In this document: one piece after another, positions 25,873-32,882 of the stretch
Numbering within the stretch: the stretch's first letter is position 1
How the letters are laid out: each line of letters begins with the position of its first letter
NCBI RefSeq assembly: GCF_003173335.1
Contig: NZ_QGMZ01000015.1
Span: forward strand, 49,562 to 113,561
Direction of reading: 5' to 3'
Source: Methanospirillum stamsii
GTDB lineage: Archaea > Halobacteriota > Methanomicrobia > Methanomicrobiales > Methanospirillaceae
Length of the DNA: 64,000 nt
The notes under the pieces: generated by a model
The model's input: the letters and a program-made list of their open reading frames with translations, nothing else
Told to the model about the DNA's origin: nothing
The model's database searches: none
Translations under genes and position numbers: made by a program

Positions 25873-26335
25873 CGTCCTGGTCGATATTTATCTGAATGTT
25901 CCCGGAGTGCTCTACTTCCTGCACATCTCTCCACCGGTCCCCCATCCGGTTCTTTGACCAGAACCGTTGAGCCTGGAAATTGGGAGGGATAAACCGAGTC
26001 TCTTTCACTTTCTGGACATGTGCTGATTCCCCGGTACCGACAACTACCGCACGGGTTTCCTCAACATAGTACCCCATGCAGCTCTTGAATATGGCATTCT
26101 CAACTTTGGCGTTTGCCGGCTCTTTGCCGGTCTTTATGGCTTCCGATAATTCCGGTATCTTCTTTATCCATTCCTGAAGCGTAGAGAGCGATATTCCGAA
26201 AGATTCTGATATCTCTTTATTCGTGAATCCTCTCATTGCAAGGGCTTTTGCATGATCCGGATGAATATCTGGATCGTATTTCGTACGTGGGCCACATTTC
26301 GCCTTTGGTTTAACCGGTTTCTTTTTCCCGGCCAT
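25859..26335 (-). CDS. terS: Terminase small subunit
   Basis: A 158-residue protein with an N-terminal Lys/Pro tail, a helix-turn-helix (MRGFTNKEISESFGISLST, LQEWIKKIPE) that would bind the packaging site, then the oligomerisation helices typical of TerS. It directly precedes terL. Its ATG overlaps the stop of the 60-residue gene upstream (TAATG). Confidence 0.85.
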   Translation of the reverse strand: MAGKKKPVKPKAKCGPRTKYDPDIHPDHAKALAMRGFTNKEISESFGISLSTLQEWIKKIPELSEAIKTGKEPANAKVENAIFKSCMGYYVEETRAVVVGTGESAHVQKVKETRFIPPNFQAQRFWSKNRMGDRWRDVQEVEHSGNIQINIDQDDAEL

Positions 26336-26517
26336 TACCTGACAACCTCACACCGCTGCCAAGGCACCAGTAATGACAAGTGCCGGGTGTTTTTCCCTTC
26401 CCCGAGTTTTACCCGAAGGTGAGCCTGTGTCGGTTGCACGGTCGCCAGTTCACCAGTTACCCCGTCCGGCCAGAGTTTAGCCAATGGGGATTCCTGGTCA
26501 GGAGTGTATTTTATCAT
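26335..26517 (-). CDS. 60-residue protein at the head of the packaging operon
   Basis: Begins at ATG 26515-26517 (MIKYTPDQESPLAKLWPDG) and ends in the TAATG overlap with terS. The longer frame starting at TTG 26580 would translate through the tRNA-like element, so the ATG is preferred. It reads as a compact domain (KLWPDGVTGELATVQPTQAH, LRVKLGEGKN). Function unknown. Confidence 0.55.
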   Translation of the reverse strand: MIKYTPDQESPLAKLWPDGVTGELATVQPTQAHLRVKLGEGKNTRHLSLLVPWQRCEVVR

Positions 26518-26529
26518 TGTACACCTGGT

Positions 26530-26546
26530 GAGGGAATCGAACCCTC
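26530..26546 (-). other. tRNA T-arm-like sequence just upstream of the packaging genes
   Basis: On the minus strand GAGGG-TTCGATT-CCCTC forms a perfect 5-bp stem with a canonical T-loop, followed by an acceptor-like ACCAGGT. No matching 5' acceptor or proper anticodon arm is found upstream, so it is not a complete tRNA. It may be a tRNA relic, part of a packaging or attachment site, or chance. Confidence 0.35.
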
Positions 26547-26712
26547 TATTGTGCTGCTCCTCGCTTGCAATCCTTTCCAAGTGCCGGTATGCATGAAAGG
26601 CATTTTACAGGATGGGTTATTAATATGATTAATTCCGGTCATCTGATGGTTGTACCAGCATTGCATGGCATTTTTCCGTAAGGATTAGACGTGTTTTGCA
26701 TACCGGGAAATC

Positions 26713-26814
26713 TCACAATCCGGATTTGACCCGGACCATGAGCCCTTTGTGATGTTCAACTGTCGATACGCCCGCGAGATTGGATCCTAGGCCTAACATG
26801 CGGGATACTCTCAT
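26713..26814 (-). CDS. Possible 33-residue ORF
   Basis: ATG 26812-26814 to TGA 26713-26715 gives a basic peptide ending HHKGLMVRVKSGL. Protein-like composition only; no strong ribosome site and it overlaps a hairpin. The rest of 26581-26857 holds no other convincing gene; a promoter for the packaging operon and a cos/pac site could lie here. Confidence 0.25.
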   Translation of the reverse strand: MRVSRMLGLGSNLAGVSTVEHHKGLMVRVKSGL

Positions 26815-26818
26815 CCCG
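26801..26818. terminator. Hairpin between lysis-type genes and the packaging operon
   Basis: CGGGAT-ACTCTC-ATCCCG forms a perfect 6-bp GC-rich stem with a 6-base loop. It lies 40 bases past the stop of the 85-residue gene on the transcribed minus strand. No T-run follows, so it could equally belong to a packaging (cos) region. Confidence 0.3.
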
Positions 26819-26857
26819 GACCTGAACCGAGTTAATCAGCAAAAATGAGAGTTGTGA

Positions 26858-27115
26858 TTATGCAACAGACCCGCTCTTTTCGATTTTCTCAAGTGTTTCC
26901 GGATTGCTGCCATACTTAATGAGTGATGCTGCATCATTTGCATGAATCAGGATCTTTCCGTCCGGATTCACCAGGCAGTAATCCTCATTCCGGAGGAAGG
27001 TTCCGCCATCGGTGAGAGTTGCATCCTGGACAACAATGTACCCATTTTCGAGACGTTCAACCACAGGAAGTTCTTTTGTGACGTTCTTTTCGAACGCCAT
27101 GATAGTTTCAGTCAT
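26858..27115 (-). CDS. 85-residue phage protein of unknown function
   Basis: Begins MTETIMAFEKNVTKELPVVE and contains a beta-hairpin-like NGYIVVQDATLTDGGTF plus VNPDGKILIHANDAASLIK. No recognised family. Overlaps the membrane protein stop by ATGA and ends before the noncoding gap in front of the packaging genes. Confidence 0.6.
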   Translation of the reverse strand: MTETIMAFEKNVTKELPVVERLENGYIVVQDATLTDGGTFLRNEDYCLVNPDGKILIHANDAASLIKYGSNPETLEKIEKSGSVA

Positions 27116-27432
27116 ATTTCTTCTCCTATCGGTTCGTCAGTGTAAAGCCACTCGATACCTGCTCGTTTTGCAAATCCTTTTGCGGCCCGGTCAATCAGAT
27201 ACATGGCTCCAAGAGCCGGGGCTGATGCAAATGCCAGAGTTATCCAGGACTCATTCACGTCAATGCCTTGAGTTAGTCCGTATACCCCGATTACAAGCCC
27301 TGTGACAACTGCGACTAGGATTTTCCGGGTGCACCATTGTGCATTTGATGCATAGTACCCGGCCAGGATATACAGTGCAATTGGAAGCAGGATTGCAAAA
27401 GCCAGTTTTAAAAATTCAACAATTTCATTCAT
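27112..27432 (-). CDS. Three-TM membrane protein, holin candidate
   Basis: The likely product starts at MNEIVEFLKLAFAILL (ATG 27430-27432), 106 residues with three hydrophobic helices (about 8-26, 34-54, 62-82) and a charged C-terminus. The upstream in-frame extension to 27555 only reads through the preceding gene and is implausible. Size, topology and location next to packaging genes fit a holin, but no endolysin is recognised in the window. Confidence 0.55.
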   Translation of the reverse strand: MNEIVEFLKLAFAILLPIALYILAGYYASNAQWCTRKILVAVVTGLVIGVYGLTQGIDVNESWITLAFASAPALGAMYLIDRAAKGFAKRAGIEWLYTDEPIGEEI

Positions 27433-27436
27433 GGGG

Positions 27437-28177
27437 TTAACCCTCCTCCTCTGTCTCGTTTGACACAGATTCATTGGCTGATTCGTTGACGGTTTCCTCT
27501 GCTGATGTATCCCAGAGCCAGTCAAAGCCGGCACCAAGTGATTTGTTATCGTCACTGGTCAGGAGTCCGTGGTCATGTCTGCTGTATGCATACTGCATAT
27601 CGGTGGAGTTGACATCGAACCCGGAATGGATTGAGCCCTTGACATCCTCATACAGATATCCTGACGGGGTTGTGCCACTGACTGAAACACCTACCACAGT
27701 ATCATCGACAACTACCTGACTCTCGTATGATGTTCCTGGTCCGGAGCCCATGAGCCCCCATAATCCCTCCACTGATTGAGTTTCCGGGTATCTACTGGAA
27801 GACGTGTTTCCATATCCGGCTAGGAAATTTGTAGCATCACAGATTGATTCCGGGATATTTGTTTGAGTTGAATACATTCCGACAGAGTCAAACGCGTTGA
27901 GCATTCCAAGGGTCTCAACCTGTGTTGAATCACTCTTTTTTATACCCGTTCTACCAAGCGAGAGGATAGTTTGTGATTTTCCGGTCTGTTTGTAGAAATC
28001 GTTTGTAGTGCCGAAATGAAAGAGATTATCTGATGTTTCAGAACATTCTTTCGTGTTGATAATGATTGAGCCGCCATTGTGGTAAAGTGATGATGAGATG
28101 GTGGCATTTGCCGGGAGAGCAGCAAGGATGACGAGAAACAGCAGGGAAACGAAAACGAGGATTAGCAGTTTTGACAT
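27437..28177 (-). CDS. Secreted provirus protein with signal peptide
   Basis: The start MSKLLILVFVSLLFLVI (ATG 28175-28177) gives a clean signal peptide ending ANA; the 13-residue upstream extension would spoil it, and the ATG follows the stop of the 46-residue gene by one base. The mature part (about 220 residues) is Ser/Thr/Gly-rich with N-glycosylation-like NxS/T sites and a negatively charged tail (SNETEEEG). Paired with the downstream membrane protein it may act in lysis, superinfection exclusion or host surface change. Confidence 0.6.
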   Translation of the reverse strand: MSKLLILVFVSLLFLVILAALPANATISSSLYHNGGSIIINTKECSETSDNLFHFGTTNDFYKQTGKSQTILSLGRTGIKKSDSTQVETLGMLNAFDSVGMYSTQTNIPESICDATNFLAGYGNTSSSRYPETQSVEGLWGLMGSGPGTSYESQVVVDDTVVGVSVSGTTPSGYLYEDVKGSIHSGFDVNSTDMQYAYSRHDHGLLTSDDNKSLGAGFDWLWDTSAEETVNESANESVSNETEEEG

Positions 28178-28178
28178 G

Positions 28179-28319
28179 TTATTTCCCGAACGGGCACACC
28201 CGTTTGATGAAATCAAGTGCCTTCTGGTGTAGTTTTTTGTTCTTTTTTTCCGCTGCTTTTTGAGCTGCCGTTAATTCAATCTCTGAATAGTCGGCTTCGA
28301 GTAAGCCGCCTGATGTCAT
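28179..28319 (-). CDS. 46-residue basic helical protein
   Basis: ATG 28317-28319; an acidic N-terminus (LLEADYSEIELTAAQ) followed by a Lys-rich helix (KAAEKKNKKLHQKALDFIKR) and a CPFGK end. Stop is one base from the next start. The gene lies at the downstream end of the early operon; an AT-rich gap (28320-28380) with no gene separates it. Confidence 0.55.
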   Translation of the reverse strand: MTSGGLLEADYSEIELTAAQKAAEKKNKKLHQKALDFIKRVCPFGK

Positions 28320-28380
28320 ACTGTTTTATTAATCGAGGGCTGAAATAGAGTTTTTGTGAGAATAGAGATAAGAACAATAA

Positions 28381-28566
28381 CTACACGATAGACAATAATA
28401 CTCGTTGTTGTTCTCTTTGTTCTTGCAGCTTTTTTGATTTTACAAGGCGTTTTATTCGTTGGTAACAATAAGAATAAGAATAATCCATAGCAGATATTAC
28501 CTGGTTCTGGCTGCTTTTCGGGTTTTCACGCACATACTCGATAATGTTCACGTCTATCTCTAACAT
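28381..28566 (-). CDS. Small winged-helix-type regulator
   Basis: A 61-residue protein: DVNIIEYVRENPKSSQNQVI and SYSYCYQRIKRLVKSKKLQE give the helix-turn-helix plus wing pattern of MarR/ArsR-like minimal DNA binders. It overlaps the nuclease gene by 7 bases. Probably ends the early operon; may repress it. Confidence 0.55.
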   Translation of the reverse strand: MLEIDVNIIEYVRENPKSSQNQVISAMDYSYSYCYQRIKRLVKSKKLQEQREQQRVLLSIV

Positions 28567-28958
28567 TTTGCCCTCTTCCCTGTCATCTTAACAATTTCTC
28601 TTAACAAATTTGGGTACTGTTCAGAATACTTCCCTTCGATTAAATTGAGACCGAATTGTTTCCATTTTTGTTTAAACTCTGGTGTTAAGATGTCCCCCTT
28701 GACATCCTCACAGATGATTCTGCCGTCCGGATAATATACGAGGAAATCCCCTACATATTTGGATTTTCTCACAGTTTTGCCATATTCGTCTTTGTATGCA
28801 GGTATCAGTTCAAACTCCGGTTGCATTTTAAAATCTTTAATAACGTGAGCCTGTTTCAGGAGTTTTAATTCCTGGTATCGTCGTGCTTCACCTAATGAGG
28901 CAAATTTTATACCATCGACAGTTGTTGTTTTTGCCCGGTGGTTTTTGCTGAATCTCAT
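28560..28958 (-). CDS. DUF1064 nuclease-fold protein (PD-(D/E)XK-like)
   Basis: A 132-residue protein matching DUF1064: VDGIKFASLGEARRYQELKL, MQPEFELIPAY, KYVGDFLVYY, then ICEDVKG. The GDF...EDVKG pair gives the D...ExK-type nuclease core. Family members sit in phage replication/recombination modules and are thought to act as Holliday-junction or DNA-end nucleases. ATGA overlap with the neighbour upstream. Confidence 0.8.
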   Translation of the reverse strand: MRFSKNHRAKTTTVDGIKFASLGEARRYQELKLLKQAHVIKDFKMQPEFELIPAYKDEYGKTVRKSKYVGDFLVYYPDGRIICEDVKGDILTPEFKQKWKQFGLNLIEGKYSEQYPNLLREIVKMTGKRAKC

Positions 28959-29143
28959 ATTTCACGCTCCGTTATCACAACCGGTCTTCCAAACTGCGTA
29001 ATGATAAAAACATCCGTATATTTTCCGGAACCGTTCGCTTCCGCTGCAAATCGGGTTGCATGCTCAAAATGGTCAAACTGGTGCCGTTCACGTTTCACCT
29101 GCCTGGTTTCAGGTTCGTTTGAAAACAAAGTTTGTTGAGTCAT
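28955..29143 (-). CDS. 62-residue early protein, unknown
   Basis: A short protein with a basic/His-rich middle (QVKRERHQFDHFEHATRFAA) and a strand-like end (VFIITQFGRPVVITEREI). No family recognised. Overlaps both neighbours (one base with the HAD gene, ATGA with DUF1064). Confidence 0.6.
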   Translation of the reverse strand: MTQQTLFSNEPETRQVKRERHQFDHFEHATRFAAEANGSGKYTDVFIITQFGRPVVITEREI

Positions 29144-29592
29144 TATTCAGACTCCTTAAGCATTTGTAAAAATGCATTATACGCTAGGAATTCATGAGCA
29201 CCAGAATGATTGCATTGCCGCTTTTGTGGCCCTTCAAACCGCCGGATTATGTGATCCGTCAGGTCCGGCCATGACATATGCTTGAGAGGATTAAACACAG
29301 ACCGATCATCTATGTACAGATCTGCAGAAATCTTCCGGGTGTCAGTTTCGTATTTTTTTATCCTCTCAGGGCAGTTCTCATTTACCCTGCAATAATTTAT
29401 CCCGAGTTCGTTCAGTTTCCGGACCATGGCCTCTTCGGCTTTTCCTATCCGGCAGGAATTGATAATGATGCAAAACCCGGAATCATGGAGCCGGTTGATT
29501 GATTCAACCGCTTCCGGAATGACTTGACCGGGTTCCGGCCAGTTGCCATCAGTGACAATGATGCCATCGTAATCCACGGATATGACGGTCAT
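29143..29592 (-). CDS. HAD-superfamily phosphatase-like protein
   Basis: A 149-residue minimal HAD protein. Motif I is VDYDGIIV (D7, D9 of the DxDG type), motif II an NSCR near residue 46, and motif III/IV DLYIDDRS near residue 93. Small HAD enzymes in phages act as nucleotide phosphatases or polynucleotide 3'-phosphatases. ATGA overlap with the zinc-ribbon gene. Confidence 0.75.
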   Translation of the reverse strand: MTVISVDYDGIIVTDGNWPEPGQVIPEAVESINRLHDSGFCIIINSCRIGKAEEAMVRKLNELGINYCRVNENCPERIKKYETDTRKISADLYIDDRSVFNPLKHMSWPDLTDHIIRRFEGPQKRQCNHSGAHEFLAYNAFLQMLKESE

Positions 29593-29843
29593 TTCTTCTT
29601 CTCCAGGTATGGCCTAGCGAAATAATGCATTTCCGCATCTATTGATATCATTTTACCGCATTTTTTGCATTTTGAGAGGTAATCTTCGAATTCGATTTTG
29701 TTTGTAGGAGAGAGGGTGTGATTGTGGCACCATGGGCATTCGATAATTCCTACATGTTCGGTATATTGACTAACGCCACATTCTAGACATGGACCAACTC
29801 CGGAGTAATATTCTCCACAATTTATGCATCGAGTATTGCTCAT
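29589..29843 (-). CDS. Zinc-ribbon protein with three CxxC-type pairs
   Basis: An 84-residue protein with CxxC at residues 6-9 (CINC), 18-21 (CLEC), 36-39 (CPWC) and 58-61 (CKKC): at least two zinc ribbons. Likely nucleic-acid binding or a transcription accessory factor. Coupled on both sides by ATGA. Confidence 0.7.
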   Translation of the reverse strand: MSNTRCINCGEYYSGVGPCLECGVSQYTEHVGIIECPWCHNHTLSPTNKIEFEDYLSKCKKCGKMISIDAEMHYFARPYLEKKK

Positions 29844-30136
29844 GCCGGCACCCCGTTGATTTGTTCATTTGTAAAAGAGAGCATGTTGAAGAGAGATGTT
29901 TTCACATCAGAGATAGTTTGCTCATCTTCTCCATATATTGTAAGTCCATATTGCCCCCGGATTAGTTGAAATCGTTTCCATGAGGGGAATATAACCCCAA
30001 TCAACACAGGGCAACCTGATATAATATCATTCTCAAGATAACAAGCCCACATCCCATTCTGCCCATATGATGCAGCGTTTTTTAAACCATTCCAAGTTCT
30101 GTTAGATATGCACCCTGTAATGAAATGACAAATCAT
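29840..30136 (-). CDS. 98-residue early protein, unknown family
   Basis: I place the start at ATG 30134-30136 (MICHFITGCISNRTW), which forms ATGA with the end of the 48-residue gene. The same frame can be extended to 30325, but the added part is Gly/Ser/Pro-rich and lies antiparallel in phase to two better small genes, so the extension is judged spurious. The protein has strands CPVLIGVIFPSWKRF and YGLTIYGEDEQTISDVK. Function unknown. Confidence 0.55.
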   Translation of the reverse strand: MICHFITGCISNRTWNGLKNAASYGQNGMWACYLENDIISGCPVLIGVIFPSWKRFQLIRGQYGLTIYGEDEQTISDVKTSLFNMLSFTNEQINGVPA

Positions 30137-30279
30137 ACCGGAACCTCCCGGAGATAGTTTTCGAGGACTTGAAGTGCCGGGTCCGGAAGGACACATACCG
30201 CCGATATGCAAACGGTTTCCTGTCCGAATATTTTCAGGAGCAGCCACAAAAACCACATGCAGAGCGTTTCCCGTATCAT
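30133..30279 (-). CDS. 48-residue small protein with hydrophobic N-terminus
   Basis: ATG 30277-30279 overlaps the stop of the zinc protein (ATGA). It starts MIRETLCMWFLWLLLKIFG, a possible membrane helix, and ends LPDPALQVLENYLREVPV, clearly protein-like. It explains the stretch better than the long overlapping frame. Confidence 0.55.
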   Translation of the reverse strand: MIRETLCMWFLWLLLKIFGQETVCISAVCVLPDPALQVLENYLREVPV

Positions 30280-30395
30280 TCATACCCTCCTTCAGAATCA
30301 AATATTTCCTGGCTGAAATGTTCACAGTCCTGACAGTCGTAAGGATACCACGGACATTTTGAGTGTTCTTTACTACAATACATATCAGAACTCAT
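30276..30395 (-). CDS. 39-residue Cys-rich (zinc-finger-like) protein
   Basis: ATG 30393-30395; cysteines at C7, C14, C21 and C24 plus H11 and H26 suggest a zinc knuckle. ATGA overlap at each end. A GGAGGG ribosome site lies at its 3' end, serving the next start. Confidence 0.55.
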   Translation of the reverse strand: MSSDMYCSKEHSKCPWYPYDCQDCEHFSQEIFDSEGGYE

Positions 30396-30535
30396 TTTTT
30401 CATCCTCTCCCATTTCGTAGGTTGTCCGTCATACGGGCAATACTCAGGTGAATCATAGTCACACATCACTTTGAGAAAACATGGGTCGGGATCACCCCCG
30501 AATTTAAGGCATTTATTACACCGGTATTTTATCAT
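30392..30535 (-). CDS. 47-residue Cys-rich protein
   Basis: ATG 30533-30535; CNKC at residues 6-9 plus C19, C25 and C33 suggest a small zinc-binding fold. ATGA overlaps on both sides. Small zinc proteins of this sort are frequent in archaeal virus early operons; target unknown. Confidence 0.55.
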   Translation of the reverse strand: MIKYRCNKCLKFGGDPDPCFLKVMCDYDSPEYCPYDGQPTKWERMKK

Positions 30536-30753
30536 ACGAAATGCCCCCCGGACCACAGTGTCTGAATGTGGTGCATCGCTTTAGCCGATATATTCTGGAT
30601 GGTTATCATCCGGCCATGTTCGGACCATGCGACCTCGTACCCCTGGTCAGCGGTCCCGGAACTCCTGGCGATATGTTCGACTACAACAAGGGCTTTTTGG
30701 CTTACTGGCAAGGTATCTATCCGGTCGGGTGAAACGAGGGTAACAGGTATCAT
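30532..30753 (-). CDS. 73-residue early protein, unknown
   Basis: The start MIPVTLVSPDRIDTLPVSQK (ATG 30751-30753) forms ATGA with the upstream stop; the 11-residue upstream extension is out of pattern. The VAWSEHGRMITIQNISAKAM end suggests a small alpha/beta fold. No family recognised. Confidence 0.55.
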   Translation of the reverse strand: MIPVTLVSPDRIDTLPVSQKALVVVEHIARSSGTADQGYEVAWSEHGRMITIQNISAKAMHHIQTLWSGGHFV

Positions 30754-31010
30754 TCCTGCACCTCGTTTTCGCAAAGGCAGAACCATTCCGGTGATGTGGT
30801 TGACACTGGCCGGACCACCAGAGGCCAGCCGGATGTCTCGATTTGAGACACGTAAATTTCGTCTGAATCTATCTTGTCGAGCAACTCCTGCAGGTGTGCT
30901 TTCCGGACTTTGCTCGGGACTGAGTACCCATACCCGAGGGTAATTCGTGCAAGGTAGTCAGTGAACCGTTCCAAGATTATTAAAGGGATTAACTGTACCA
31001 TTTCATTCAC
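30750..31010 (-). CDS. 86-residue early protein, unknown
   Basis: A helical N-terminus (VQLIPLIILERFTDYLAR) is followed by charged helix KVRKAHLQELLDKIDSDEIY and a short C-terminal strand with CLC. ATGA-coupled on both sides. Unknown function. Confidence 0.6.
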   Translation of the reverse strand: MNEMVQLIPLIILERFTDYLARITLGYGYSVPSKVRKAHLQELLDKIDSDEIYVSQIETSGWPLVVRPVSTTSPEWFCLCENEVQE

Positions 31011-31231
31011 TCCGGTTTGATTATCATCACTCCGGATGAATCCACCCGGATTATTTCGTATTTTTGTTCGGGGACTGAAGAGGCGTCGAATGCAGCACGT
31101 TTAAAAAACTGGTCGCGTTCTTTTTGTGAATGAACCCGTTGAGAGTTCATTATTACAATTTTTGAGATATTGACGCTGATATACAGAGGCCGTTCCTGGA
31201 ATCCGTCCGGGTCTTTGAGCAAGGAACTCAT
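31007..31231 (-). CDS. 74-residue early protein, unknown
   Basis: Starts MSSLLKDPDGFQERPLYISV and ends IIRVDSSGVMIIKPE, a compact alpha/beta domain. Coupled by ATGA to both neighbours. No recognised motif. Confidence 0.6.
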   Translation of the reverse strand: MSSLLKDPDGFQERPLYISVNISKIVIMNSQRVHSQKERDQFFKRAAFDASSVPEQKYEIIRVDSSGVMIIKPE

Positions 31232-31797
31232 GAAATAACCCTCATATTTTCAAAGTAAGGATCTAAATCATCAGACCATGCATATCCTTCGGTTTTAATC
31301 CAGTTTCCTTCTAATTTAAGAGAACATTCGTCCCAAATTGCATTATATCCTAATGCATGACAAAATGATTTTATTCTGGATTCAACGTCTTTCCAAATGA
31401 GATAATATTCATGGCAAATATCATAGGCTAATTTAGGGTAACTATCGCTATCATCGTCATCATCAGGAAGATCAGTATCATACAAATCTCCAAGAGTATC
31501 TGTTTCAATATAGTACTCTTTTTCATCAACTTTAAGAGAAATTGTGCAATAATCTCCGCAATCTTCCCAAATAATAGAACAAATATTCCATTTCTCTTCA
31601 AAGGATTTTTCTCGTTTTTTGTAATATTTATCCAAATAATCCCACATTTTACCGATCGCTGTAAAATGAGAGAGAAAAAGCAGTCTATCAGATTCAGATA
31701 AATTAATTTTATCATCAGGAGGAAAATATGCTTTATCTGTATTTTTCAATTCCTGAAACGCTGGAATTGTTCCGGGATAATGCTGATGATAGTTCAT
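31228..31797 (-). CDS. 189-residue acidic protein, AT-rich coding
   Basis: An acidic, aromatic-rich protein with a central run of Asp (DLPDDDDDSDSYPKL). The coding sequence is clearly more AT-rich than its neighbours, suggesting recent acquisition. No family recognised. Acidic DNA-mimic anti-defence function is conceivable from composition but not shown. Confidence 0.6.
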   Translation of the reverse strand: MNYHQHYPGTIPAFQELKNTDKAYFPPDDKINLSESDRLLFLSHFTAIGKMWDYLDKYYKKREKSFEEKWNICSIIWEDCGDYCTISLKVDEKEYYIETDTLGDLYDTDLPDDDDDSDSYPKLAYDICHEYYLIWKDVESRIKSFCHALGYNAIWDECSLKLEGNWIKTEGYAWSDDLDPYFENMRVIS

Positions 31798-32129
31798 GCA
31801 ATCCCCCGGAGCTTTGCCGCGTTCTCTGTTAGGATATCAAAAATAAATCGTTCCTGCTGGTTCATGGCCCGGACATCATCAGCCTGATGATATGCCATGA
31901 GCCAGATCCGTTCCGCCCGTTCCTCCTGCAGGTCATCCAGGACTGTTACCAGAGCCTCATGTTTTTGGATGATGGATTCATCGCCGGTTTGTAGATGCTC
32001 TTTTTTGAGTGTAGCCAATGTGGTTTCTGCCTGTTCCAGCAGTCCGGACGGAACGGTGCAGAGTTCCGGAGAGTCACGTTGTGCAATGAGCAGGTCACGA
32101 AGCATTGATAGAATATCACTCGCCATCAT
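31794..32129 (-). CDS. 111-residue helical early protein
   Basis: Two long amphipathic helical regions (LEQAETTLATLKKEHLQTGD and IIQKHEALVTVLDDLQEERA) then RIWLMAYHQADDVRAMNQQE. Start may be either of two adjacent ATGs at 32129 and 32126. Unknown function; ATGA with the gene downstream. Confidence 0.6.
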   Translation of the reverse strand: MMASDILSMLRDLLIAQRDSPELCTVPSGLLEQAETTLATLKKEHLQTGDESIIQKHEALVTVLDDLQEERAERIWLMAYHQADDVRAMNQQERFIFDILTENAAKLRGIA

Positions 32130-32190
32130 ACACCCACATCAATTCCCCGTTGATCCAGACGAGTTCTGCATGTTCGATGTCTGCATTCAT
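32116..32190 (-). CDS. 24-residue micro-ORF in the early operon
   Basis: ATG 32188-32190 overlaps the preceding stop by ATGA and the frame (NADIEHAELVWINGELMWVY) ends 14 bases inside the next gene. Very short, but the coupling matches the rest of the operon; could encode a micropeptide or simply re-initiate ribosomes. Confidence 0.4.
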   Translation of the reverse strand: MNADIEHAELVWINGELMWVYDGE

Positions 32191-32345
32191 TCCTGCACCG
32201 CCTCTTTAATTGCCTGCCAGCAGTCATACAGAATTATCATTCGGATATCTCTGTGTCCTTCTTCGTCCGGACCAGTGAGCCATTCATGGTCTGATAGCAG
32301 GTGATCGAAATGTTTGTACTGCTCAAAAACAGATTGGAGAGTCAT
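32187..32345 (-). CDS. 52-residue early protein
   Basis: ATG 32343-32345; sequence TLQSVFEQYKHFDHLLSDHE and IRMIILYDCWQAIKEAVQE is helical and protein-like. ATGA overlaps on both sides. Unknown family. Confidence 0.55.
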   Translation of the reverse strand: MTLQSVFEQYKHFDHLLSDHEWLTGPDEEGHRDIRMIILYDCWQAIKEAVQE

Positions 32346-32653
32346 AATTTCGCTACCTCCCGGCAATGATCAATCAGGGGCGAAAACCAGTACGCCCCGG
32401 AGATGAGCAGGTTGAACCGGTTCATATGTGAGAAAACAGGCTCATAATTCAGTTTCAGCCGGTAGAAGTCTTTACCAGCCTGGATAGTTCCCTGCCTGGT
32501 GTAACCCTGCAACGAATAAATGTCAGTCTCACGCTGTCCGGATAATAACCGCCTGGCGTCAGATTCTCTAATCCGGAAATGCCGGCCACGACACTTGATA
32601 CAAAAATCGTCAGAGCCTACCAGCCGGGTTGCTCTCCCTATCTCATTCGGCAT
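32342..32653 (-). CDS. 103-residue early protein with a CxxC/H site
   Basis: Start chosen at MPNEIGRATRLVGSDD (ATG 32651-32653), 11 bases inside the upstream gene's end; a 13-residue longer form from 32692 would overlap more. CIKCRGRH near residue 18 hints at a metal site. Remaining sequence is unknown (KDFYRLKLNYEPVFSHMNRF). Confidence 0.55.
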   Translation of the reverse strand: MPNEIGRATRLVGSDDFCIKCRGRHFRIRESDARRLLSGQRETDIYSLQGYTRQGTIQAGKDFYRLKLNYEPVFSHMNRFNLLISGAYWFSPLIDHCREVAKL

Positions 32654-32882
32654 CAGACTCACCCCATAACGGAACAGAATTTCTACTTCCAAGCCGGACC
32701 CATCCGGATTTCTTCAGTTCACGGGAAACAATCTGATTTCTCCGCCCGAAGGGGTGAGCAGTGAAAAGATTATAAAGGACAGAGAATTTTCCGGGATTTT
32801 CCTCAACCTTTCTCCAGACCGTTGAGGCAGGGACAAGTTCAAGAGATCCTTTGATTTCCCGGACTTCTGAAAGGAGAGTCAT
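32643..32882 (-). CDS. 79-residue protein, winged-helix-like
   Basis: The sequence TVWRKVEENPGKFSVLYNLF, AHPFGRRNQIVSRELKKSGW, VRLGSRNSVPLW looks like a small winged helix-turn-helix or MarR-like fold. ATGA with the gene upstream. Confidence 0.55.
   Translation of the reverse strand: MTLLSEVREIKGSLELVPASTVWRKVEENPGKFSVLYNLFTAHPFGRRNQIVSRELKKSGWVRLGSRNSVPLWGESDAE

Noticed and set aside
26522..26600. Complete tRNA gene
   Set aside because: T-arm is perfect, but no 5' acceptor complement, D-arm or proper 7-base anticodon loop could be built.
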